Assembly (NCBI RefSeq): GCF_947502065.1
Contig: NZ_CANMYE010000001.1
Coordinates: 1,535,726-1,599,725, forward strand
Reading direction: 5' to 3'
Length of the DNA: 64,000 nucleotides
From: an uncultured Pseudoteredinibacter sp.
GTDB lineage: Bacteria > Pseudomonadota > Gammaproteobacteria > Pseudomonadales > Cellvibrionaceae
In this document: piece after piece, positions 36,759 through 45,183 of the stretch
How positions within the stretch are numbered: the first letter of the stretch is position 1
Layout: every line of letters begins with the position of its first letter
Notes under the pieces: generated by a model
Told to the model about the DNA's origin: nothing
What the model saw: the letters and a program-made list of their open reading frames with translations, nothing else
The model's database searches: none
Made by a program: the position numbers and the translations under genes

Positions 36759-37276
36759 TAGCTAAAGACTCCATGACGAAGACGCCCGATTAAATCTTCT
36801 ACATCTCTGGCGCCAAATTCGGTGCTGGCTCTCTCTAAAGGAGTTTCTCCCTCCAACAAATCAAGAGGCATTCTAAGCCAGGCTATCGCAGCCTCATCGT
36901 CACCCTGCATTAAAGCCAGTGCTTGATCCTTCAATTGTGCAAAGCGAATCGCCCGATCAGATTCATCCACTTCAAGCCGGCCACTCTTTTTGCGGCGGGT
37001 CATGGTGCTGGGAGGGATCCCCAAAATCTGCGCGACTTCTTTTTGGGAAGCATTAAGGCCGATTTCGAGCTGCTCGATAGCCTTGAAGGACAAACCCTCT
37101 TTTAGGCTTTTGCGCACGCCTGCTCGACTAAACTCCTTGATGCCGGAGACTTCCTTGGTCAATGCCCTTACTGGGCGAAGACGGGCCGTGCTAAGCGGCT
37201 TGGCCTTGGCCGCAGAAGCCACCTTGGGCTTATTCTTCGCAGGGCCTTTTTTGGGGGATGCTATAGCTGTAGCCAT
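36758..37276 (-). CDS. Xre/MbcA/ParS-type antitoxin
   Basis: 172 residues: a Lys/Ala-rich N-terminus, a helix-turn-helix (NASQKEVAQILGIPPSTMTRRKKSGRL) and the C-terminal DUF2384 toxin-binding domain (AIAWLRMPLDLLEGETPLERASTEFGARDVEDLIGRLRHGVFS). It neutralises the RES toxin encoded immediately downstream and probably autorepresses the operon. The N-terminal basic tail of about 45 residues is longer than in many antitoxins of the family. Confidence 0.92.
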   Translation of the reverse strand: MATAIASPKKGPAKNKPKVASAAKAKPLSTARLRPVRALTKEVSGIKEFSRAGVRKSLKEGLSFKAIEQLEIGLNASQKEVAQILGIPPSTMTRRKKSGRLEVDESDRAIRFAQLKDQALALMQGDDEAAIAWLRMPLDLLEGETPLERASTEFGARDVEDLIGRLRHGVFS

Positions 37277-37423
37277 TTGGGCACTCCATAACGTTCATAT
37301 GGTTTTATTATCGGTTTGAATTTGGGTGCTGTCAAACTTGGTTTTGGGGGGGGCGATTGATCTTTGCTGCTGCGTATCGAGCTTATTGGCTTAGGTGTTT
37401 TAGGCTTTGGCTTTGGATTTTGG

Positions 37424-37543
37424 AGAAGGATGGACTCAAAACACGCTTAGGCGTGTTTTGACCCTGCGGGTGCGCACTCCTGTGCGCAGTCCCGATTGCT
37501 GGCCGCAATCGGTCGAACCACGAAGATTCTTACCAGCCAAGAA
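37424..37543 (-). repeat. Right terminal inverted repeat with three hairpins
   Basis: Reverse-complement partner of 35424-35544. Its stems are TCAAAACACGC/GCGTGTTTTGA (37436-37461), TGCGCAC/GTGCGCA (37471-37488) and CCGATTGC/GCAATCGG. Relative to the left copy, the first two stems each differ by one base on both arms so that pairing is kept. Confidence 0.75.
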
Positions 37544-37606
37544 CGCCATACAAATAAAAACGCCCCCTTAGGTTGGGCCTAAGGGGGCGTTTTTATTTGT
37601 ATGGCG
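37544..37606. terminator. 63-nt palindromic terminator of tRNA-Arg copy 2
   Basis: Same palindrome as 35361-35423, beginning CGCCATAC and ending GTATGGCG, with a slightly altered loop (TTGGG). On the minus strand it begins inside the tRNA 3' end, so it terminates the second tRNA-Arg transcript, and it could also stop transcripts leaving the element. Confidence 0.83.
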
Positions 37607-37678
37607 CACTCGGAAGGATTCGAACCTTCGACCGCTCGGTTCGTAGCCGAGTACTCTATCCAGCTGAGCTACGAGTGC
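37602..37678 (-). tRNA. tRNA-Arg(ACG), copy 2
   Basis: Reverse complement gives the same 77-nt tRNA-Arg(ACG) as copy 1, with encoded CCA. It faces copy 1 across the toxin-antitoxin segment and has its own promoter at 37691-37719. Confidence 0.97.
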
Positions 37679-37690
37679 GTTGAGGCGCGT

Positions 37691-37719
37691 ATAATAGGGA
37701 TGCGCACCTATCGAGTCAA
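37691..37719 (-). promoter_or_regulatory. Promoter of the minus-strand tRNA-Arg
   Basis: Read on the minus strand: TTGACT (37714-37719), 17-bp spacer, TATTAT (37691-37696), then CGCGCC-TCAAC leading into the tRNA. The -10 and leader match those of copy 1 while the spacer differs, so the inverted homology ends just upstream of the -10. Confidence 0.8.
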
Positions 37720-37870
37720 GCCGTTTTTTAAAAAAATGTCACAATTACGCTTAGGCTCTATTTACTCCGCTGCTATTTTAATCAGTAGCTGCCAACGTTG
37801 ATTAAACTCCTTTAAAAACAAGCACTTCCTAACTAGCTTCATTCTAATCACAGCAACTGTTTTAAAAGCG

Positions 37871-37918
37871 TTGACAGTTCTTAATACGAGCAATACACTA
37901 ATGATAACGATTATCATT
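37871..37918 (+). promoter_or_regulatory. Sigma70 promoter with overlapping Fur box
   Basis: TTGACA (37871-37876), 17-bp spacer, TACACT (37894-37899), then the 19-bp site AATGATAACGATTATCATT (37900-37918). The core TGATAACGATTATCA matches the 7-1-7 Fur consensus at 14 of 15 positions. The site covers the transcription start region, the expected place for iron-dependent repression of the gene at 37938. Confidence 0.85.
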
Positions 37919-37937
37919 TACTAAGCCGAAGCTAAAC

Positions 37938-38423
37938 ATGAATGCTATTTGTCCATCACATCAACAAGCGCTAATCCAAAACCCAAAACAAGCGCTTTCC
38001 GCCTGCCGTAAGCTTATCGATGAGGGGACTAAGTGCCATCAAGCGGCTGAGTATGGTGAATCTTGCCATCGCTTTCAGGCCGGGGTGGAAATCTGCCAAA
38101 TGATCTTGTCCCACTCCCCCAACCCAGCAATGGTGGCATTACGAGTGATTGCTGGGCACAATCTTTCGGCTTCTTATGTTGCGCTTGGCAATAATCATTA
38201 CGCCGAAACAGCTCTGCACAATGTGCACAATGAGATTTGTGCGCTATGTCAGGATTCTAGCCAGCAGCGTTGCATTCGACTTGAGGCACTAAGCCAATTA
38301 CAAACTACTCTATTCTCTTTAACATCACAGCTTGGCCATATGGGTAAAAGTGAAGAACTGCACGAGACCATTACTGAGGCAGAAGCGATAGCCGAGCACA
38401 CGGCCCAGCAACTTTTTCACTAA
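37938..38423 (+). CDS. Fur-regulated helical-repeat protein, unknown function
   Basis: 161 residues, fully helical pattern with TPR-like pairs (KCHQAAEYGESCHRFQAGVEICQMIL, AGHNLSASYVALGNNHYAETALHNV), no signal peptide and no membrane helix. It has seven Cys and many His (for example HNVHNEICALCQ), which is notable given that a Fur box overlaps its promoter. I do not recognise the family. Monocistronic: its own promoter lies upstream and a terminator follows at once. Confidence 0.75.
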   Translation: MNAICPSHQQALIQNPKQALSACRKLIDEGTKCHQAAEYGESCHRFQAGVEICQMILSHSPNPAMVALRVIAGHNLSASYVALGNNHYAETALHNVHNEICALCQDSSQQRCIRLEALSQLQTTLFSLTSQLGHMGKSEELHETITEAEAIAEHTAQQLFH

Positions 38424-38425
38424 CA

Positions 38426-38454
38426 AAAAAGCGAGCCTTTAGAGCTCGCTTTTT
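38426..38454. terminator. Bidirectional terminator between the Fur-regulated gene and the chemoreceptor gene
   Basis: AAAAAGCGAGC (38426-38436) / GCTCGCTTTTT (38444-38454), 7-nt loop, between convergent genes. The A and T runs at the outer ends serve both directions. Confidence 0.8.
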
Positions 38455-38473
38455 GGTGAATCCAGCTTTCCAG

Positions 38474-40006
38474 TTAGGATGCTTGCTTCTCATCCATCAT
38501 GTCGTCAATGCGCTTTAGAATTAAATCACTTTCGCTTTCAGCAAGCTTCATGTTATCGATAATTTTCTGTCTAAGCTCAGGCACAAATCGCCAGTTGGCA
38601 TCTCGCAATTCAACCGCTTCTTGCACAGCCAAATGAACAGCAGCATGTGGTGCCTCTAAGGCTTTATAGGCGTGAGTGTGGCTAAAGCTCTTTGAGCCGT
38701 CACCTTCGTAATACCAGCGCCCCATTCGACAGCTGGTGTGATCGATGGATATTGCCGCAATTTCATCGCTGCGCTCACTGGAATCATCAAGTGCTAAATA
38801 ACCGTTTTGTTTAAAAATAATATGATCAAGTTTTGCCAAGGTACCAAAGGTTCTGTCTTTGGCATTGGTAACGTAACGGCGAGTCGTTTCGGCAGAATCA
38901 GAAAAATCACTAAAACGATGTTTAAATTCTTCCACCTGCTGACTGATTTGATTAGCGGAGCTGCTCGAGGTCTCGGCCTTACTCACCATATCTTGAACAC
39001 GAGAGCTAAAACCACCCATGGTAGAAGAAACTTCAATGGCAGCTTCTTTAGTACGATTCGAAAGCGCTTTTACTTCTTCGGCCACCACCGCAAAACCACG
39101 CCCCTGCTCTCCAGCACGAGCCGCTTCAATGGCCGCATTCAAAGCCAATAGGCTGGTTTGATCGGCAATTTCAGTAATAATTGATAAAGACGCTGAAACT
39201 TTTTCACTGTCCTCACCCAAGGCTTTAACCACCTCGGCCACTTCTTGAATACTGCTATTAATCTCGGTTAGCTGGCTCGCCATCTTATCAACTTCTTGCT
39301 GACTCTCCCGCGCCGCCTCACCACTGGTATTTGCAATGGTCTCCACCTCATAAACTTCACGAGAAATTCTATCCAGATCGGCCTGGTTGGTTTTTAGATT
39401 TCTAATTAAATTTACGGTATTGAGGTTATGTAGTTCGGAGTGCAATTCGTTGGCAGCCAACAAATCCATGCCCTCTTTCATACGATCAATCGATAAATTA
39501 ATCGAGCATAGAGAGTTTCTTAACTGGCCGGGCAATCCCTTATACAAGGCTTTACGATCGTAAGACCCTTGTGCTACGTAGTTAAAGCAGCTATTTACTT
39601 CCTTAAAATAGGATTCAATACGATCTAATAAATCGTTTAGCTCCCAAGCCACTAGGCCTAACTCACCCATACCTTTTGTACGAACAATGCGCCTGTAAAA
39701 AGAGCCTTGATTCGCTGATTTAATAGTACCCTGTACAGCCTCAATTAGGTTAAATATTTGCTTGGATGACTGGTGGATCCACAATGAAAAAACTAAGCTA
39801 AGGATTGGTGCCAACAACAACCACCATGCTGGTTCTAATAAAATAAATGCTAAGCCATTACTGATCCAAACTAAAGCAAGCACCGCCCAAACTGCGATTT
39901 GTATACGGGTTCTAAAAAACGGAATCTGGCTACTAATTGTATTATTTCTGCTCGCCGCTTTAGATTTGAATTCTGGTTTTTGATTCACATTCGCACCATC
40001 TTGCAT
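38474..40006 (-). CDS. Methyl-accepting chemotaxis protein with C-terminal CZB domain
   Basis: 510 residues: two transmembrane helices near the N-terminus (about 32-76) with almost no periplasmic loop, a HAMP-like region, a receptor signalling domain ([38 protein letters not shown]), and a C-terminal CZB zinc-binding domain with the pattern [24 protein letters not shown] and PHAAVHLAV, giving the 3-His/1-Cys set. The sensory input presumably comes from the PAS protein encoded 11 nt upstream: together they correspond to a split Aer. SD AGGAGG lies 8 nt before the ATG. Confidence 0.9.
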   Translation of the reverse strand: MQDGANVNQKPEFKSKAASRNNTISSQIPFFRTRIQIAVWAVLALVWISNGLAFILLEPAWWLLLAPILSLVFSLWIHQSSKQIFNLIEAVQGTIKSANQGSFYRRIVRTKGMGELGLVAWELNDLLDRIESYFKEVNSCFNYVAQGSYDRKALYKGLPGQLRNSLCSINLSIDRMKEGMDLLAANELHSELHNLNTVNLIRNLKTNQADLDRISREVYEVETIANTSGEAARESQQEVDKMASQLTEINSSIQEVAEVVKALGEDSEKVSASLSIITEIADQTSLLALNAAIEAARAGEQGRGFAVVAEEVKALSNRTKEAAIEVSSTMGGFSSRVQDMVSKAETSSSSANQISQQVEEFKHRFSDFSDSAETTRRYVTNAKDRTFGTLAKLDHIIFKQNGYLALDDSSERSDEIAAISIDHTSCRMGRWYYEGDGSKSFSHTHAYKALEAPHAAVHLAVQEAVELRDANWRFVPELRQKIIDNMKLAESESDLILKRIDDMMDEKQAS

Positions 40007-40017
40007 AACATTGCCTC

Positions 40018-40581
40018 CTATGCTGCATCCAAGCTTTGCATAAACTGAATATAGGTTTGATTCTGTTCGGCAATATGGTCTTGTAGAATTTTTATTGAGC
40101 GATCCGGTGCCGTTTTTCGATCACCTTCAGCCTCAACTGCCAGCATCTTTTCGTAAACAGCTTCAATAGTTGCTATGGCGCCCGGTGCGGGCTTACGACG
40201 CACTGAATAGTACCCACGTAAATTTTCACGCTCATCAAAATCAGGCGTTACATTAGCAAACACCCAATAATAGGCCCCGGACTTACACAGGTTTTTTACG
40301 TAACCAAAGAATTCCCGGTTAGCTTTTAGCTCTTGCCACAACAACTTGAAGACACCACGCGGCATATCGGGGTGCCTGATAATATTGTGCTGCTGCCCTA
40401 AAAGCTCATCCTCAACAAAACCCGATACCTCCATAAAGGTGCGGTTTATATAGGTCAAACGCCCGGTAGTGTCGGTTTTACTCACAATAAAGCCGTCTTC
40501 GGCGACATGCACTTCCTTGTCTATAGGCTTAATGAGCCTTTGCTTTGATGATTTCTTTTCCAAATTTCCTGCCCCAAACAC
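40018..40581 (-). CDS. PAS-domain aerotaxis sensor (Aer N-terminal type)
   Basis: 187 residues. The PAS core ([55 protein letters not shown]) is the Aer type that binds FAD and senses redox or oxygen; [24 protein letters not shown] continues it. There is no membrane or signalling domain, as these are in the chemoreceptor gene that follows by 11 nt. The chosen start is a GTG at 40581, as no in-frame ATG precedes the PAS domain. A perfect FNR/Anr-type site lies about 180 nt upstream. Confidence 0.88.
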   Translation of the reverse strand: MFGAGNLEKKSSKQRLIKPIDKEVHVAEDGFIVSKTDTTGRLTYINRTFMEVSGFVEDELLGQQHNIIRHPDMPRGVFKLLWQELKANREFFGYVKNLCKSGAYYWVFANVTPDFDERENLRGYYSVRRKPAPGAIATIEAVYEKMLAVEAEGDRKTAPDRSIKILQDHIAEQNQTYIQFMQSLDAA

Positions 40582-41045
40582 GCACTGCTATTTGCATCCT
40601 GCGATCATTCGCGTACAAGCCTGCAATTAAATGCCACCTGTCATTATTTACAAAAAATCGCTTCCTAACCCTATATCGACCAAGGTTATTACGGCTTGAG
40701 ACTACTTAAGTATGGATTAGGCCACTTTTGTCAGGTGAATCATCAATCAGGCTAATATATTGATGCATATCAACTTTTATATTCTATTTAATGGCTTTTT
40801 CACCCCAGCCGAGCTCCCAGCACGCCCCCTTCACGGCACATATTTCAGTCAATTATATTGACCCAACAATATTGTGTGAGCCAGTAGGCAGCTCGCTATA
40901 ACGCTTTAATACCAATAAAGTATTAAATATCTATAGAGCCACAAGGTAAGCTTTAGCTCTATCGAGCCAAGGCTCGCTACACAACAGGCTTTATTAACCA
41001 CAACCCGGCAAGCTTTTCCGCGCCACAACTGACGGGAGAAGAACT
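40582..41045. other. Divergent intergenic region with FNR/Anr-type site
   Basis: 464 bp between the PAS sensor gene (minus) and the peptidase-like gene (plus). No coding sequence. The one distinct signal is the palindrome at 40760-40773. Confidence 0.55.
40760..40773. promoter_or_regulatory. FNR/Anr box
   Basis: TTGATGCATATCAA is an exact match to the FNR/Anr consensus TTGAT-N4-ATCAA. It lies 179 nt upstream of the aerotaxis sensor start codon. In Pseudomonas aeruginosa aer expression is under ANR control, which makes this placement meaningful. I could not see a well-spaced -10 element, so which flanking gene it controls is not settled. Confidence 0.65.
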
Positions 41046-41609
41046 ATGCTGCTTCGCAAGCAACTCGAATCCATAAGCCAGGCACACCCTAGACATCAAC
41101 AATGGGCGTATCTAGAACGGCTGGCGCAATACAATAAGCACAAAATTCGCCCAGTTGCCGATCCTTGGCCCCAAAGCAATTACACCTGCTTGGTATATGC
41201 TTTAGGGCTTTGTAAATCTCGGGTTTACCAGCAAATTGTTGCCCGCAATGAAGACGTATTTGCTGGCCCAGAGTTTGCCCAGTACCTAATTAGCCAATCG
41301 GCTATTAAGCGCAGCAAACATCCTCAAGTTGGAGACCTAGTCTTATACTGCAGTGGTAGTGACGAAGATAAAGCCGTCTATCACGCAGGAGTACTTCAAG
41401 AAGATGGACTGGTAATTTCTAAATGGGGGCTTGGCGGCCTATGGCAACACGGCCTCTATGAAATACCTTCGAGTTACGGCAAAAATGTGAATTACTTTGA
41501 TGCGGTAGATTCAGAGCGAATGCTCAATTGGTTCTTAAAATATGCACGCAGCCGAGGGGCAGACAATGCCCGCCCCCGATTTAATATTCAGAGCCTTAAG
41601 GAAGCCTAA
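41046..41609 (+). CDS. NlpC/P60- or CHAP-like cysteine peptidase-fold protein
   Basis: 187 residues without signal peptide. A Cys in PQSNYTCLVYALG, then VGDLVLYCSG, then a His in AVYHAGVLQEDGLVISKWG follow the Cys...GD..(F/Y)..His order of NlpC/P60-like papain folds, including the phage/bacterial variants that act as amidases. Because the Cys lies in a TCLVYALG context and the exact family is not recognised, activity is inference. GGGAG precedes the ATG. It overlaps the convergent secreted-protein gene by 4 nt. Confidence 0.6.
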   Translation: MLLRKQLESISQAHPRHQQWAYLERLAQYNKHKIRPVADPWPQSNYTCLVYALGLCKSRVYQQIVARNEDVFAGPEFAQYLISQSAIKRSKHPQVGDLVLYCSGSDEDKAVYHAGVLQEDGLVISKWGLGGLWQHGLYEIPSSYGKNVNYFDAVDSERMLNWFLKYARSRGADNARPRFNIQSLKEA

Positions 41610-42481
41610 GGCGCCATTGCCATATGGAAATCTTTTGTGGCCTCTTCATTACCCGAAGGGGTCATTTCAAAGCGCCCGATATAATAGCCATCATTCGGAT
41701 TTACAAACAGCTCAGCGGTATAGCTGCCACTGCTGCCTGAGCAGTTAAAACTTCCCTGTGTTTCAACCCTGTTGTAAAAAAACTCGATACTTCCTGTGTA
41801 ATCACAATCACCCAGGTTTGTGCCTTGACGCCGCATAAAGAAATTATCTTCGCCAATCTCAAAAGTAAACTCGGTTGCATCTAAGGCGCCATGGCCTCTA
41901 TCTGGGCGAGCGGGGTCATAACCTCTGGCATGACCAAAAAAAGTTCGATTAAAATCAGAAACCATGCGACTTGGGTTAACCAAGTTTCGAAAAGATCGAG
42001 AAACTGTGAAAGACTGTTTAGAAGCTTGCCACTGAAGCTCAAGTGCATCGCCAGCCTTGGGGAAATCTATTGCATATTCTGTATGTTCTTGCTGCGGTAC
42101 AAACTCTGTATCAGCGCTTGGGCGCACTGTTGAAAATTGACGCTCCTGCCAAACTTCACCGTCAACTTTAACAACGATGGTATGCTCACCATCACTTAGC
42201 GAACCGTAATTAACCAATAATGAAAAGCCTGTTTCTATATGGCCGCAACGGGCTTGCGTGTCGCTACGCTGGGTACCTAACCCCGCTTTTCCTAATGAAT
42301 TACCATCGATTTCAATTTCAATTTCGGCCGCATTGCAGTGCCAGCCACTAATAGCGCTGATACCTGACTCAACACCATTTGCAGCCGGATTTTCTAAATT
42401 TCCTTGGGCTGCACTTAAGGAACTTCCTAAAAAAAACACGCCAGCAACGAGAAGCGATTTAGCCAATCTATAAAAGCTCAT
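41606..42481 (-). CDS. Secreted protein, unknown function
   Basis: 291 residues with a signal peptide (about 1-26, cut near SAAQG). The mature part has an N-terminal Ig/carbohydrate-module-like stretch (NPAANGVESGISAISGWHCNAAEIEIEIDGNSLG...GFSLLVNYGSLSDGEHTIVVKVDG), a pattern seen in many secreted marine proteins, followed by a C-terminal beta-rich domain with a likely disulfide (GDCDYTG, FNCSGSSG). No catalytic motif. Convergent with the peptidase-like gene. Confidence 0.65.
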   Translation of the reverse strand: MSFYRLAKSLLVAGVFFLGSSLSAAQGNLENPAANGVESGISAISGWHCNAAEIEIEIDGNSLGKAGLGTQRSDTQARCGHIETGFSLLVNYGSLSDGEHTIVVKVDGEVWQERQFSTVRPSADTEFVPQQEHTEYAIDFPKAGDALELQWQASKQSFTVSRSFRNLVNPSRMVSDFNRTFFGHARGYDPARPDRGHGALDATEFTFEIGEDNFFMRRQGTNLGDCDYTGSIEFFYNRVETQGSFNCSGSSGSYTAELFVNPNDGYYIGRFEMTPSGNEEATKDFHMAMAP

Positions 42482-42531
42482 GGTATAACTCCTTGAATAG
42501 TAAAATGTATATTCCTTTAATCGCTAGATAA

Positions 42532-43068
42532 CTAACTTTTTAATTTCGCCGCTTTTTTCTCTTTCCTGCGGCGTTTAAAGAATGCCGAGAGCTGCTCACT
42601 GGCTTCTTGCGCCAAAACGCCGCCCACACAGCTCACGCGGTGATTAAGGTAATCGCTGCCTAGAAAGTTAGCCTGGGATTCGATAGCCCCCGCTTTAGGC
42701 TCACTCGCGCCATATATTAACCTCTCCACACGAGCATGCACTAGTGCGCCAGCGCACATACTGCAAGGTTCCAAACTAACGTATAGGCTTGTATTAGAAA
42801 GGCGATAGTTCTTAAGCTTTTCTCCACCCTCTCTTAGTACCAGGATTTCAGCATGGGCACAGGGGTCACAGCGACCAATCGGTTGATTGAAGGCTTCGGC
42901 TAGCAAGCGGTTGTTTTGTACCAACACCGCGCCCACAGGTACCTCACCGAGCTGGGCACCTTGCTCTGCCAGACGCAAGCAGTAACGCATCCAGTATTGA
43001 TCTTGCTCCTGCTGGCTTAGGCTATGTAATTCCTCCGGGCTCAATAATTCGATCACCGCTACACTCAC
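42532..43068 (-). CDS. tadA: tRNA-specific adenosine deaminase TadA
   Basis: Deaminates A34 to inosine in tRNA-Arg(ACG). 178 residues with the zinc/cytidine-deaminase site: His72 and catalytic Glu74 in CAHAEILVLRE, Cys102 and Cys105 in EPCSMCAGALVHARVERLIYGA. The tail is basic (FFKRRRKEKKAAKLKS). It starts at a GTG overlapping the stop of the DUF1653 gene by 4 nt (GTGA). Its substrate tRNA is present twice in this window. Confidence 0.95.
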   Translation of the reverse strand: MSVAVIELLSPEELHSLSQQEQDQYWMRYCLRLAEQGAQLGEVPVGAVLVQNNRLLAEAFNQPIGRCDPCAHAEILVLREGGEKLKNYRLSNTSLYVSLEPCSMCAGALVHARVERLIYGASEPKAGAIESQANFLGSDYLNHRVSCVGGVLAQEASEQLSAFFKRRRKEKKAAKLKS

Positions 43069-43292
43069 ATGCTTGAGCTATCGCCTTGCACTAAAGCAAA
43101 ACGAGGAACTTCCTGGCCATTATATTCAACGGTTTCGGTGAACATCGATAGTGGGCGTACCCATAAACTGAAGTCCCCGTATAGACAGCGGTAGACCACT
43201 AATGGCTCTTCGGTTTCGCTGTGCTTAGCAACAGACTCTACCCAGTAATCTTGACCTTTGTAATGGCGATACACACCACGCGCAATAGACAT
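43065..43292 (-). CDS. DUF1653 family protein
   Basis: 75-residue beta-rich protein: GVYRHYKGQDYWVESVAKHSETEEPLVVYRCLYGDFSLWVRPLSMF, the conserved DUF1653 pattern. Function unknown. Strong SD GAGGAGG before the ATG; overlaps tadA by 4 nt, so the pair is co-translated, which hints at a nucleotide- or tRNA-related role without proving it. Confidence 0.85.
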   Translation of the reverse strand: MSIARGVYRHYKGQDYWVESVAKHSETEEPLVVYRCLYGDFSLWVRPLSMFTETVEYNGQEVPRFALVQGDSSSM

Positions 43293-43351
43293 ATGACCTC
43301 CTCAAAGAAGGCCATTATACGCTGCTTACTTTCATCCAGAGAAGTGGCTTT

Positions 43352-44227
43352 TTAGTTGTCGGCCTGCCAAGGAAAGAAGTCCGGCATATCCGTAGAAACT
43401 TTCGCTGAAAACTTAGCCGGACGCTTCTCCCAAAATGCATTAATCCCTTCTTTTCCGTCAACTAAGCTCTGGTAAAATATCGCTAAAGAATCAACCTTAT
43501 GGGCCGCAGCCGGATGATCTGCCGCCGATAAGCGGTACATCATTTGACGAGATAAAGCGATGGCAACAGGAGAGGTATTATCCGCGATTCGTCTGGCGAT
43601 TTTATAAGCGGCTGCCAGCAAATCATCGGGCTCATGTATAGATTTTACAAAGCCACCACTTTTCGCTTCTTCGGCGTCAAAAATCTCGGCGGTGTAAACC
43701 CATTCTAAAGCTTGCGAAATGCCAACAATTTTTGGCAAAAACCAAGCCGAGCAAGCCTCAGGGGTAATACCCAGCTTAGTAAATACAAAGCCGACTTTTG
43801 CTTTTGAGGAGGCAAGGCGAATATCCATGGCGCAGGTCATAGTGGCACCAATCCCAATCGCTGGGCCGTTAATAGCCGCGATGACAGGCTTAGTGCAGTT
43901 ATAGATAGCCAGAGTGACTGTGCCCCCCGAATCTCTAATGCCAGGCTCAACTTTATCGAGATCTTGAATATCCTCTAAACTAGGCTCCAGCTCCTCATCC
44001 AAGCCAAAGGCATTACCATCACTATTGAGCTTCATGCCTGCACAAAAACCACGACCAGCACCGGTTACTACTACCGCCCTAACCTCATCATCTTTACTGG
44101 CTCTATCAAAAGCATCAATTAGCTCTTCGGCCATTTCAATAGTAAAAGCATTGAGCTCATCAGGACGATTAAGTGTAATAGTAAGAATGTTATCTTTAAT
44201 GTCATAGATAATGGCTTGGTAGTTCAT
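43352..44227 (-). CDS. Crotonase-family protein, enoyl-CoA isomerase-like
   Basis: 291 residues from the ATG at 44227 (GGGAG just upstream). Crotonase fold with LNRPDELNAFT, the oxyanion-hole loops GAGRGFCAGMKL and AINGPAIGIGATMTCAMDIRLAS. At the positions of the two catalytic glutamates of enoyl-CoA hydratase I see Thr and Phe, while a Glu appears in GITPEACSAWFLPKIVG, the place of the catalytic Glu in enoyl-CoA delta-isomerases (the PEGCSS motif of mammalian ECI2). So isomerase or another crotonase reaction is more likely than hydration. Confidence 0.8.
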   Translation of the reverse strand: MNYQAIIYDIKDNILTITLNRPDELNAFTIEMAEELIDAFDRASKDDEVRAVVVTGAGRGFCAGMKLNSDGNAFGLDEELEPSLEDIQDLDKVEPGIRDSGGTVTLAIYNCTKPVIAAINGPAIGIGATMTCAMDIRLASSKAKVGFVFTKLGITPEACSAWFLPKIVGISQALEWVYTAEIFDAEEAKSGGFVKSIHEPDDLLAAAYKIARRIADNTSPVAIALSRQMMYRLSAADHPAAAHKVDSLAIFYQSLVDGKEGINAFWEKRPAKFSAKVSTDMPDFFPWQADN

Positions 44228-44430
44228 TGCTGCTCCCATGATGGCAATATACATGATCGGTATATGGCCTAGCATAAAAGACAATGGCCTTTAGGATAAG
44301 GTGAAAATGCTAAATTGGCGGGAATCAACAAGAATTGGCCGGTATTGGCCTACTCCCCCAATTTTAGGCTGGCCATAAAAGCGAAGATTTGAGGCGCAAA
44401 AGTTAAGAATCAAATCAACGCGAGAAGCTT

Positions 44431-45183
44431 TTAAAGATTAAAATATTGGTATCGATACTCTTGATAGCGCGCACTATCAAGCCAGCTAGCCTCTTCTTTG
44501 ATATCCGCATATTGTTTGCGCCAGATTTGTACTCGCCCTCGGCAGTCTTTTGGGTCTATTTCTCGCTCTACCAAAAAATCCTTAACAGCTTTAGCTTCTA
44601 CTCGAACGACACCATGGCGCAACTGATGTTTTGAAAGGGAATAACTAAAGTCATTAAGATATTCAAAAGCTCCGCTTTCTGACATTCTACAGGCCAGTTG
44701 AATTTGCCCAGTGTCTGCAGCAGGAATAGATCGCCACTTAGCTTCTACAAAATAGCTTTTATCTTCTACCGGCGTTAAAGCAAGATCAATTCTAGGTAAA
44801 ACTTTCACAACAGCTTCATGCAAAAACTCGCCGGCCCTACACAAGCCAACGGTTAAACTACCTTGCGTAGAAACCCTGGCTACATAGCTTTTGCCACCGA
44901 TAAAGTTACTCAATTTATTTTGTTCAGCCCCAAGTCGAATCAAGCCTTCATGGGTTTTTACATAAAAATAGTCGTTTTCCTGCAAAGCAACACGATTAGG
45001 AAACACAGTGCTTTCACTCATGCTCGCTGTAACTCGTAAAGACCCCTCAGCACTTGGACTTACACTGTAACGCAGTAAATAGTGATTTGGCACACCCTTA
45101 ACTTCAATGCAAGACTGCAGAAGAAAGCTTAAGCCCAGTGCCAATATTATCTTCTTTGAGCTGTCTTGATAGCGCTTAATCAT
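44431..45183 (-). CDS. Predicted lipoprotein, unknown function
   Basis: 250 residues from the ATG at 45183. Basic N-terminus, hydrophobic stretch and a lipobox-like LLQSC, so probably lipid-anchored. The rest is beta-rich with no familiar domain. The start overlaps the end of the upstream small membrane-protein gene by 8 nt, so both are probably one transcript with the DUF3592-like gene. Confidence 0.6.
   Translation of the reverse strand: MIKRYQDSSKKIILALGLSFLLQSCIEVKGVPNHYLLRYSVSPSAEGSLRVTASMSESTVFPNRVALQENDYFYVKTHEGLIRLGAEQNKLSNFIGGKSYVARVSTQGSLTVGLCRAGEFLHEAVVKVLPRIDLALTPVEDKSYFVEAKWRSIPAADTGQIQLACRMSESGAFEYLNDFSYSLSKHQLRHGVVRVEAKAVKDFLVEREIDPKDCRGRVQIWRKQYADIKEEASWLDSARYQEYRYQYFNL

Larger units (their letters stand above)
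35424..37543. mobile_element. Putative 2.1-kb toxin-antitoxin-carrying element with terminal inverted repeats
   Basis: The segment begins and ends with about 120-bp imperfect inverted repeats (35424-35544 and 37424-37543) and is bounded on both sides by copies of the same 63-nt palindromic terminator, outside which two identical tRNA-Arg genes converge. Removing the segment and one terminator copy would leave two convergent tRNA genes sharing one bidirectional terminator, a plausible pre-insertion locus. The cargo is four minus-strand genes: two small unknown proteins and a RES/Xre-type toxin-antitoxin pair. No transposase or integrase is present, so movement would have to be non-autonomous, or the structure arose by segmental inverted duplication. 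Confidence 0.5.
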
